Assembly: GCA_903933995.1 (NCBI GenBank)
Contig: CAIZMD010000203.1
Coordinates: 1-6,059, forward strand
Source of the DNA: an uncultured Bacteroidota bacterium
GTDB lineage: Bacteria; Bacteroidota; Bacteroidia; Chitinophagales; Chitinophagaceae
Length of the DNA: 6,059 nt
Direction: 5' to 3'
This document shows, in pieces, positions 1 to 6,059 of the stretch. Under the pieces are notes generated by a model, which saw nothing but the letters and a program-made list of their open reading frames with translations, ran no database searches and was not told where the DNA came from. Within the stretch, counting starts at the first letter, position 1. Each line of letters opens with the position of its first letter. The translations under genes were made by a program, and so were the position numbers.

Positions 1-1096
1 AACCATATCCAAAACCAGTGCCTTCTGTAATCTTTCTAGTCAGGTAATAATTTTCATCCCCAACACAAGTACCACCAGACACTCTAGACGGAATCAAGTA
101 AGCCTCACCCCCATTTTTCAAACTCATGCTACGCAATCCTTGATAGGCTTTGTCTGCCATGGGACCATATTGTTTCTTGTCTAGAATTTTCATTTTTAAT
201 CCCATAGTAATGGTGTAAGCAAACATGGCCGTACAAGAACTTTCTAAGAAATTGCGTGGCTCAGATGGCATAGTGACCAATTGATACCAATGACCAGAAT
301 TAGCATCTTGTAATGGCGCAATGGATTGCACATAATGTACAAATGCTTTTTGCATTGGCTTCCAGTATTTAGAAGAACGAGGCACTGTATTCAACGCATC
401 GGACAAAGCCATACCTACCCAACCATTGCCACGAGCCCAGATCTGACTGCTTTTGCGCGTGGTTTTATCGGGCCATCCCATGATACTACAACCATCATTG
501 TAATCTTGGTTGTCATCATCATAACCATGCACCCATAAACCCGATTTGGGGTCAATGAGTTTTTCATCATGTGCATTAAACTGTTCTAAAAAATCAGCAA
601 TATATTTTTCATCCTTGGTGAGTCTATACATTTCAAGCAAGAACATATTCAGCATGTAGACCGTATCATCCCAGAGTTCTATTGTCTCTGCGCGGTGCGA
701 TACCCCACCATTCTTGGCCCTTGGAATTTTTAAATAGTCCGCATAAATTTCTTGTGCCTTGTCTAGGTATTTTTTCTCACCAGTTATGCGGGCTAAGAAT
801 GCCATGCCATGGGCAGAAGCTACCGCATTGGGATGCTTACCATTGGCTACTACATAAGTAGCATCCATGGCCGTTTTCACATAGTCTAAATAGATTTTTT
901 TCTCCGCTACCGTTTGTTTGGATTGATACAAATGAATCAAGGAATTTAGAAAAGTTGCTTGACCCCAATCCCATTTGTATTTTTCTGCGGGCATGAACTG
1001 TTCCCTACCGTGTCTATCTACAGAATCAACCCAGGTTTGGGCATGGACAGATAGGGTCAAAAAAAGAACAATAGCAAGCGGGGCGGCTTTTCTCAT
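1..1096 (-). CDS. GH105 unsaturated uronyl (rhamnogalacturonyl) hydrolase, secreted; 3' end cut by window edge
   Basis: Translating down from the ATG at 1096 gives 365 open codons to the window edge. Residues 1-19 form a signal peptide (MRKAAPLAIV start, VHA|Q cleavage at 19/20) with no lipobox, so export to the periplasm is expected. The mature part has the GH105 pattern of an alpha/alpha-toroid: KWDWGQ at 41-46, SAHGMA at 94-99, ELWDDTVYM at 140-148 holding the Asp pair expected to supply the catalytic acid, and the hallmark ARGNGWVGMA at 221-230. The last residues, EGTGFGYG at 358-365, resemble the C-terminal EGTG segment of the family, so probably only a short tail is missing. Known GH105 enzymes hydrate the double bond of a 4,5-unsaturated galacturonic or glucuronic acid at the non-reducing end of lyase products, releasing it. 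Exact substrate (rhamnogalacturonan, arabinogalactan or other) cannot be read. GH88 is the alternative, but the RGNGW motif favours GH105. It lies 102 bases after the preceding gene, so it may have its own promoter. Confidence 0.9.
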   Translation of the reverse strand, partial: MRKAAPLAIVLFLTLSVHAQTWVDSVDRHGREQFMPAEKYKWDWGQATFLNSLIHLYQSKQTVAEKKIYLDYVKTAMDATYVVANGKHPNAVASAHGMAFLARITGEKKYLDKAQEIYADYLKIPRAKNGGVSHRAETIELWDDTVYMLNMFLLEMYRLTKDEKYIADFLEQFNAHDEKLIDPKSGLWVHGYDDDNQDYNDGCSIMGWPDKTTRKSSQIWARGNGWVGMALSDALNTVPRSSKYWKPMQKAFVHYVQSIAPLQDANSGHWYQLVTMPSEPRNFLESSCTAMFAYTITMGLKMKILDKKQYGPMADKAYQGLRSMSLKNGGEAYLIPSRVSGGTCVGDENYYLTRKITEGTGFGYG

Positions 1097-1152
1097 GGCA
1101 TCAATTCTAGGTTAGAAGGGGTAAGTTAAATCGTTTTAGTAAGAATAGTCCT

Positions 1153-1169
1153 AAAGCATCTACTGCTTT
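1153..1169. other. Small inverted repeat (6-base stem, 5-base loop) beside the palindrome
   Basis: AAAGCA (1153-1158) and TGCTTT (1164-1169) are complementary around the loop TCTAC. In the minus-strand transcript it would form 46 bases after the GH95-like stop codon as a weak stem with only two G-C pairs, and it is followed by AGGACT rather than a T-run. The T-run (1167-1172) lies on the plus-strand side, where there is no gene to terminate. It could be a poor terminator, a 5' UTR stem of the GH105 message, or chance. Confidence 0.25.
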
Positions 1170-1173
1170 TTTG

Positions 1174-1187
1174 CGAAATCGATTTCG
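1174..1187. promoter_or_regulatory. Perfect 14-base palindrome, candidate operator upstream of the GH105 gene
   Basis: CGAAATCGATTTCG reads identically on both strands and sits in the 102-base gap, 78 bases upstream of the GH105 ATG and just after the GH95-like stop. The central CG flanked by a symmetrical A/T-rich arm is the form of LacI/GalR-family operators, which often control sugar genes. No clear Bacteroidota -7 element (TAnnTTTG) could be placed between it and the ATG, so a promoter is inferred from the gap rather than seen. The regulator is not in the window. Confidence 0.4.
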
Positions 1188-1198
1188 GTTATCATTCC

Positions 1199-3526
1199 TT
1201 ACTGAATTCCCCAAGCCTTTTGTGCCTGAAATGCTTGCAGATCTGGTTTAATTTCAAAGTTGTTGGGCTTTTGACCTACATAAAGAACAACTGTTGCTCC
1301 CTTGGGAATTTTTAAGCTGACGCGATGCCCTTTTTGTTGCATGGCGGCTCCTTTGGGACCAACTAAATTGATGGTACCTTTTAGATCCGTTTGCAACACA
1401 CAGTCTTGTCCCGCCAAACTTTTCACAGCCACAAATTGGGTGATCCCATTTTCCCTTTTGGCACTTACTAAAAAACCTCCTTGGGCTTTTAGTTGATAAA
1501 AACTGGCATCTTTCCAAGTACTTGGGATGGCTGGAAAAATTCTGATCACGCCTCCCCAATCTTGAAACAAGAGATCAAGCATGGATCTAGTAGAAGCAAT
1601 GGGTGATTCAAAAGTGGGATTCTCTCTTTCTGAGTAAAGTGTATTAGGCGTAACCGTTGGCGTTCTTGCAGGTGCTGGTGGTGCAGCAAATCTGGGCAAC
1701 AAATCCAAAGACCTATTCAACCATTTGTAGGCGGAATCTCCTTTTCCTATGGCTGCCCACAAAGAAGCAGCTCCTGAAAATTTATACATGCAATTGTCAC
1801 CGTCTAAGGCAGTAAAATGAGTAATGGATTGTTGCATCAAAGGCAGACGATTGGCTGCATTATCCAAATTCAAATCATACAAAGGAAAGATGGAGAATAG
1901 ATGACTATAATGTCTATGCGGTTTGGCAAAGGCTTGCCCCCTGCCAATCATGATTCCATTTTCATTGATGGAATAGTCTGCCATATTGGATAGTATCTCT
2001 TTCCACTTGGACAAATATGGATCTTGAATATGCAATGCTTCAGCAGTTGCTATCAAAGTTTTGAATCCCCAACTAGCTAGCGCGATGTTTAAACTGGTTT
2101 CCTGTGCATTGCCATATTCATCTGAGTAGGTATAAGGAATATGATACTTGCCATCCGCTCCTTTGTACATGATGCGTAAGTATACATTAAATGCACGGCG
2201 CATCATTGGGTAAACTTGATTCCTTAGCGCTTGATCATCCATGATGCGCCGGTTATGCAAGTAATACATTTGTGTTAACCAGGGCAAGACAATGATATTA
2301 ATTTCTTTTCTGTTGGCTGTATCTGCAGATAAAAAAAGTGGATTGTAGAGGTCATCAAATCCAACGGGGTTACGCACTCCCGCGCAATCATTTTGAAACT
2401 CAGGAGGAAGATTGGCAATTAATTGATCCTTGTGCCGCTCTAATAATTGGTATAGGTTTTCTTCCAGGTCACTATGATTGGTCATACCCAAGGTATAATA
2501 GCTAAGCTGTACATTTAGGTTCATCCACAATAAGGGCCAGGAACTGGGTTTGAACCAAGGCCCCATCAAATCTATTACCGGTCTATTGGGGTGCGTGGCA
2601 CTGGCCAATTTGTATAATTGAATCCAATAAAAACTTTGGAGCTTGGTATCAGGAATATTGATAAAACTTTTGGGATAATAAGCATGCCACCAATCTCTAT
2701 GTGCCTTCTCCATTTGAGTCCTGGATTTCAACATAGCATTTTGAATGGTGTTTACTGCGTCAATAGCAGAACCCGCACCAGGCTTTCGGGTTCTACCCCA
2801 TCTATTGGCCACTGTAATCAAAATAATGTTTGTACTATCCGAAGTTTTTTTAGACTTCCAAGCAGTGGCATAATCATCTCCCATTAACAAAGGCTGAGTT
2901 ATGATTTCTATACCCGCTTGCTGACTTACTTGAGCCGGCGGATTGAGTTGATAGGGAATATTTAATTCCAGACCACTGGCTCTTTTAAAAATGTATCTAG
3001 CACTTTGTGCAGACTGAGGTCTGAAAAAATATTGGTACCCACGCTCCCCTTCAGAGTTTTGTACATCAATCAAAATCAATTCTTCTGAAGAAGGTGTATA
3101 GCACCTAAATTGAATTTGACCCAAATTAGTGGTAATGGTTCCTCTAATCTCTGCATTCCAAAGATCCATCCGCATTTGACAATGGGTCACCTGCCCCTTG
3201 GGGCTAATCAAAAACTGGCCAATAGGTAAACGGCTGGTTTCATAAGCACTTGGCATGGCTGTTCTATGGTCATAGACATCGGTTCTACCTATTTCAAAAC
3301 GCAAAGCATTGGGCAGCTGATCATCTTTAAATACCATGGCACCTAATAAGCCATTACCCACAAATGCCCCTTCAAAATAATCCTTGGGCATTTGATTCCA
3401 AACCAAATCTTGCTTTGACAAAAAATGCTTCCAATCCAATGAGAGTTGCAATTTTGGTTGAGCCATACCATTCAAAAAGAATAGACAAGCACCAAAGAGG
3501 AAAGCAGATTTTAATGTCATTTGCAT
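1199..3526 (-). CDS. Secreted GH95-like glycoside hydrolase (alpha-L-fucosidase/L-galactosidase superfamily) with altered active site
   Basis: The frame is open from a TTG at 3550, but I prefer the ATG at 3526 (another lies at 3520): from there the protein begins as a clean signal peptide, MQMTLKSAFLFG..., cleaved at GMA|Q. Residues below are counted from the TTG (783 in all). Residues 40-270 look like the GH95 N-terminal beta-domain (FVGNGLLGAMVF at 63-74, FEIGRTDVYDHR at 85-96), then a helical toroid at about 290-660 and a beta-rich end. GH95 landmarks are present: NLNVQ at 344-348 (two water-activating Asn), SDEYG at 476-480 (likely acid Glu478, where GH95 has SPEN), HRHYSHL at 545-551, and AQGGFLVSAKRENG at 689-702. 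The usual DGNFGAT loop reads ESPIAST at 648-654, so the conserved Asp becomes Glu and GNFG is lost. Length fits GH95. Substrate could be L-fucose, L-galactose or something else. The N-terminal IGRTDVYD also recalls DUF5703-type relatives. Probably co-transcribed with the gene ending at 3555. Confidence 0.7.
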   Translation of the reverse strand: MQMTLKSAFLFGACLFFLNGMAQPKLQLSLDWKHFLSKQDLVWNQMPKDYFEGAFVGNGLLGAMVFKDDQLPNALRFEIGRTDVYDHRTAMPSAYETSRLPIGQFLISPKGQVTHCQMRMDLWNAEIRGTITTNLGQIQFRCYTPSSEELILIDVQNSEGERGYQYFFRPQSAQSARYIFKRASGLELNIPYQLNPPAQVSQQAGIEIITQPLLMGDDYATAWKSKKTSDSTNIILITVANRWGRTRKPGAGSAIDAVNTIQNAMLKSRTQMEKAHRDWWHAYYPKSFINIPDTKLQSFYWIQLYKLASATHPNRPVIDLMGPWFKPSSWPLLWMNLNVQLSYYTLGMTNHSDLEENLYQLLERHKDQLIANLPPEFQNDCAGVRNPVGFDDLYNPLFLSADTANRKEINIIVLPWLTQMYYLHNRRIMDDQALRNQVYPMMRRAFNVYLRIMYKGADGKYHIPYTYSDEYGNAQETSLNIALASWGFKTLIATAEALHIQDPYLSKWKEILSNMADYSINENGIMIGRGQAFAKPHRHYSHLFSIFPLYDLNLDNAANRLPLMQQSITHFTALDGDNCMYKFSGAASLWAAIGKGDSAYKWLNRSLDLLPRFAAPPAPARTPTVTPNTLYSERENPTFESPIASTRSMLDLLFQDWGGVIRIFPAIPSTWKDASFYQLKAQGGFLVSAKRENGITQFVAVKSLAGQDCVLQTDLKGTINLVGPKGAAMQQKGHRVSLKIPKGATVVLYVGQKPNNFEIKPDLQAFQAQKAWGIQ

Positions 3527-3554
3527 GAATGGAAATTTGCAGATACTCAATACC

Positions 3555-5468
3555 CTATTTGTATTTTTCTAACAAGGGCTTCCCAATTTCTTTTCCATCA
3601 ATATTAAATAGAAAATCAGCGGGCAAAGCGGTTGGATTATAATAGTCCAAACGTTTTTTGATATTCAAATCTGATTTAACTCCCAACACCCCTGCTGCTG
3701 TAGTTACTTTCACATCTACTATCCCATTTTGATTACTCACTTGAACAGGCGCAGATAAAACAGATTCACGGAATTTTTTAAAGTCTGCATCTGTCTTAAT
3801 TCCTTCTGCTGTTTTCCACCACATAGCAATCATGGCTTTTCCATTCCTAGGATGCTGCAGGGTGAGTCTTAATGCCTGACTATTGACCATTTGAAATTTT
3901 TCTCTAGCTGATTGGTAAGCAAACCCATCATTGTATAATCTGGGTTTGGAACTATCATCCGCATTGCTGATCAAATATTTAAAAGCAATGGCAACGTCTT
4001 CAAATCGAGCAAAAAAAGTATTGCTGGCATCCAATGCAGTTGAAGTGCCCACAGTTGGAACGCTAATTTTTTGATTGCCCAAATAGATCTCGTTAAAATA
4101 ATTGGGAAGTATAATAGTAGAATTCACATAAGGCTTGATGCAGTTATGATCACGCTCTCCTGCTACCAACATCACAAACTCTCCTCTATTCTGAGCAGAT
4201 TGCATAAAGGGCATCAAATGCCTAGTCTTACCCCATCCGCCATTGGCGGGATAATTGGCTGGCATCAAGTGTTTCATTTTATCACCCATGCCCGTATTGG
4301 ACCAGGTACCATAGTGGTCATCCCTACCTTCCATGGCAAAAGCAATATTGGGCATTTCTGGTTTAGCTGGGCTAAACAAATACATAGCAAAGGGTTTGTC
4401 ATCCGGGCTATAGTATTGATTGGTAGATGCAATAGAAACTTTCTTACCAACAAAATCTACCGCATAAGTATGGGCCAAACTATCCCATCTCTGTACACTA
4501 TATCTATTGGGTTTGATCATCAAGGCTTTTTGCTCCTTTGACAAACCAATTTCTTGAAGGGTTGATAAACAGAGTTGATTGAATAATTGGGTATTGTTAT
4601 TTTTTCTTCCAATCAAGGGATTGAAATATTTTTCTTCTAACAAATCTCTACCAAATACCCTGTTATAGTCCCTGCTATGCGCACCACCCAAATACCCTCC
4701 AAGTGGATTATAGTGCATACTCAAGTCATTCAAAAAAAACTGAATCACGTCTTTTGTTTTTGCCCTAATATCTTCATCTTTTGCAAAACGATATAGCAAT
4801 AACAAGGACTCCAAATCAACACCACAATAGGTTGGACTATCATATTCCCGATTACCATAATTGGCTACGTGTTTGAGCCATTGATTATAATAGTTTCTTC
4901 CCTCTTCTAATATGGCTGGATCTTGATATACTTGTGCAAATGCAACAAAATTCCAAATCTTCATCAAATAAATATTGGTATAGGAAATACGCACTTCTTG
5001 GTTGCGAGCTCCTTTGATTCCAAGTGTGAAAATCTCATCCAATGTTTTTCTGGCGGCTACACTTAAACGGTCATTGAATAATAATTTAATAGGCATGCCA
5101 TACTGCATACAAAATTCAATATTATTCCCATCCCCAATATTATTGCCAGTTTCATTCCATCCCCAAAATATATTCCCATAGCTTCTTCCCGCATTGGGAT
5201 CATGTATCATTCTGGTCTGAACCAATTTAAGTACCCATTCTACTTGTTCGGGTTTTAAAAAATTAGCATCTAATGCATCCAACACAAAAGTAAACACATC
5301 TCTTACGCCAAGCTGTGGTGGCGTTTTCTGAACAGCTTCCCATTGTTGTTGTAAACTAGCCAGTCTAGCAGCCGGATCAGGCATGGCTGGCACTTTAAAA
5401 TTGGGTTGTGCATGTAATTGTTGCACCATCAATCCCATAAACAACAAACATAAATACTTGAATCTCAT
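3555..5468 (-). CDS. Secreted protein of unassigned family: alpha-toroid plus beta-domain, candidate polysaccharide lyase or hydrolase
   Basis: The ATG at 5468 starts 6 bases after the stop of the GH27 gene, giving 637 residues. Residues 1-20 are a signal peptide (MRFKYLCLLF start, LHA|Q cleavage) without a convincing lipobox. Residues 50-330 are rich in amphipathic helices and carry dense, conserved-looking polar patches: GDGNNIEF at 112-119, SYTNIY at 162-167, REYDSPTYCGVDLES at 207-221 and GGAHSRDYNRVFGRD at 261-275. Residues 340-637 look beta-rich, with MEGRDDHYGTWS at 379-390 and MWWKT at 549-553. A helical toroid followed by a beta-domain is the layout of heparinase/chondroitin-AC-type lyases and several hydrolase families. 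I do not recognise a named family, so no activity is claimed. Glu208, Tyr214, Asp218, His264, Arg266 and Tyr268 are the residues I would suspect of substrate binding or catalysis. Its place between GH27 and GH95-like genes supports a role in glycan breakdown. Confidence 0.75.
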   Translation of the reverse strand: MRFKYLCLLFMGLMVQQLHAQPNFKVPAMPDPAARLASLQQQWEAVQKTPPQLGVRDVFTFVLDALDANFLKPEQVEWVLKLVQTRMIHDPNAGRSYGNIFWGWNETGNNIGDGNNIEFCMQYGMPIKLLFNDRLSVAARKTLDEIFTLGIKGARNQEVRISYTNIYLMKIWNFVAFAQVYQDPAILEEGRNYYNQWLKHVANYGNREYDSPTYCGVDLESLLLLYRFAKDEDIRAKTKDVIQFFLNDLSMHYNPLGGYLGGAHSRDYNRVFGRDLLEEKYFNPLIGRKNNNTQLFNQLCLSTLQEIGLSKEQKALMIKPNRYSVQRWDSLAHTYAVDFVGKKVSIASTNQYYSPDDKPFAMYLFSPAKPEMPNIAFAMEGRDDHYGTWSNTGMGDKMKHLMPANYPANGGWGKTRHLMPFMQSAQNRGEFVMLVAGERDHNCIKPYVNSTIILPNYFNEIYLGNQKISVPTVGTSTALDASNTFFARFEDVAIAFKYLISNADDSSKPRLYNDGFAYQSAREKFQMVNSQALRLTLQHPRNGKAMIAMWWKTAEGIKTDADFKKFRESVLSAPVQVSNQNGIVDVKVTTAAGVLGVKSDLNIKKRLDYYNPTALPADFLFNIDGKEIGKPLLEKYK

Positions 5469-5474
5469 ACAGAA

Positions 5475-6059
5475 TTATTTTACTGGTATTAATTGAAACA
5501 TGCTAACACCATGATACCGAATAGACGTACTGATCTTTCCACTAAAAACACCCATGTCTTTTTGACGCCATAGATCCCTGACCATCCACTTGCCTTTTAA
5601 ACCTTGGGCAGCAAAATCAAATAAGTAGTTAATAGGTTGTTCCTTACCTGATCTAAAATAGGAAGCTGCTGTGGTTCCATAACCTGCAATATTGAATAAA
5701 CCTACTGCATAAGAACCATCTTCCAATGGCTTTAACCAAACCTGCACTTGTCCGTCATCTTTGACCAATCTTCCTGCTTTACCCAAGGGATCTTGGTTTA
5801 CGGCAATCACTTCATCATTGGTTAATAGATTTAAAGTGAATGCATCTAAGCGTTCTACTGGGCATCCAATTAACATCGGCGCAGCCAAGAGACTAAAAAT
5901 ACTGATATGGCTATACTGCTCATCAGGTGTTAATCTAGTGGGGTGCAACACAGGCCCAATGGAAACGTCTCCAACTATCATCATGTCTGGGTCCATCCAA
6001 TGTCCATGTCCTGAATAAGGCGCCCATATATCCAAAGAAAAACTGGTGGGGAACAAACT
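5475..6059 (-). CDS. GH27 alpha-galactosidase-like enzyme, C-terminal part only (5' end outside window)
   Basis: The frame is open through the right edge, so the 194 residues seen are the C-terminal part of a longer gene; the TTG at 6056 is not a believable start because family sequence runs straight through it. GH27 signatures are clear: GHWMDPDMMIVG at residues 19-30 of the fragment (family GxWNDPDML), LTPDEQYSHIS at 43-53, LLAAPMLIGC at 57-66 and LLTNDEVIAVNQDPLG at 78-93. These end the (beta/alpha)8 barrel; the remaining 100 residues form the usual C-terminal beta-sandwich, ending FQLIPVK. The nucleophile Asp and the acid/base Asp of GH27 lie upstream of the fragment and cannot be checked. 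Family activity is mainly removal of terminal alpha-D-galactose, with some members acting on beta-L-arabinopyranose. One oddity is Met at fragment residue 22, where Asn is usual. It is the first visible gene of a tight unit with the next gene 6 bases away. Confidence 0.9.
   Translation of the reverse strand, partial: SLFPTSFSLDIWAPYSGHGHWMDPDMMIVGDVSIGPVLHPTRLTPDEQYSHISIFSLLAAPMLIGCPVERLDAFTLNLLTNDEVIAVNQDPLGKAGRLVKDDGQVQVWLKPLEDGSYAVGLFNIAGYGTTAASYFRSGKEQPINYLFDFAAQGLKGKWMVRDLWRQKDMGVFSGKISTSIRYHGVSMFQLIPVK

Noticed and set aside
326..538. Plus-strand open frame of 70 codons
   Set aside because: Lies wholly inside the GH105 gene in antisense; its product shows no family features.
1254..1559. 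Same-strand frame of 101 codons and an antisense frame at 1302-1496
   Set aside because: Both overlap the conserved C-terminal domain of the GH95-like gene in other frames.
2618..2887. Plus-strand open frame of 89 codons
   Set aside because: Antisense shadow of the GH95-like gene with no signal peptide or motif.
3485..3526. Possible lipoprotein signal in the GH95-like protein (FGAC at residues 19-22)
   Set aside because: The Cys sits inside the hydrophobic core and is followed by more hydrophobic residues and a good GMA|Q site, so signal peptidase I cleavage fits better than a lipobox.
4071..4541. Plus-strand open frame of 156 codons
   Set aside because: Antisense to the toroid gene; composition is an His/Ile-rich mirror of the real frame and no domain is visible.
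5761..6018. Plus-strand open frame of 85 codons
   Set aside because: Antisense to the best-conserved GH27 motifs, which establish the minus frame as the real one.
1..6059. Insertion sequence, tRNA, rRNA, CRISPR array or integration site
   Set aside because: No tandem spaced repeats, terminal inverted repeats, transposase motifs or tRNA-like folds were seen; coding genes fill almost the whole window.

Overview
The window holds four carbohydrate-active genes, all on the minus strand. It reads as a piece of a polysaccharide-utilisation (glycan-degradation) cluster from a member of the Bacteroidota. The evidence for the phylum is the gene content (GH27, GH95-like and GH105 families side by side with short spacers), A+T-rich DNA without clear Shine-Dalgarno sequences, and three consecutive secreted proteins whose predicted signal-peptidase sites are all Ala|Gln, as the Bacteroidetes 'Q-rule' describes. 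A free-living group such as Chitinophagaceae is plausible, but that is only an impression.

Layout in the direction of transcription, from high to low coordinates. (1) 6059-5475: the C-terminal 194 residues of a GH27 alpha-galactosidase-like enzyme, cut by the window edge. (2) 5468-3555, 6 bases on: a complete secreted protein of 637 residues that I cannot assign to a named family; it looks like an alpha-helical toroid followed by a beta-rich domain, a layout common among polysaccharide lyases and some hydrolases. (3) 3526-1199 (or from a TTG at 3550): a complete secreted GH95-like protein with a recognisable but altered active site. (4) A 102-base gap (1198-1097) with a perfect 14-base palindrome centred on CG and a small hairpin. 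(5) 1096-1: a secreted GH105 unsaturated uronyl hydrolase, complete at its N-terminus and cut at its C-terminus by the left edge.

Working model (inference): the first three genes form one transcription unit that trims a branched plant-type glycan. GH27 would remove alpha-galactose, and the GH95-like enzyme would remove an L-fucose-, L-galactose- or related cap. GH105 would finish oligosaccharides carrying a 4,5-unsaturated uronic acid. GH105 only makes sense if a lyase acts upstream of it. The unassigned toroid protein is one candidate for that lyase; another lyase outside the window is equally possible. No SusC/SusD pair, regulator gene, transporter, RNA gene, mobile element or CRISPR array is visible. 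The most interesting items are the unassigned toroid protein, the non-canonical GH95-like active site, and the palindrome in front of GH105.
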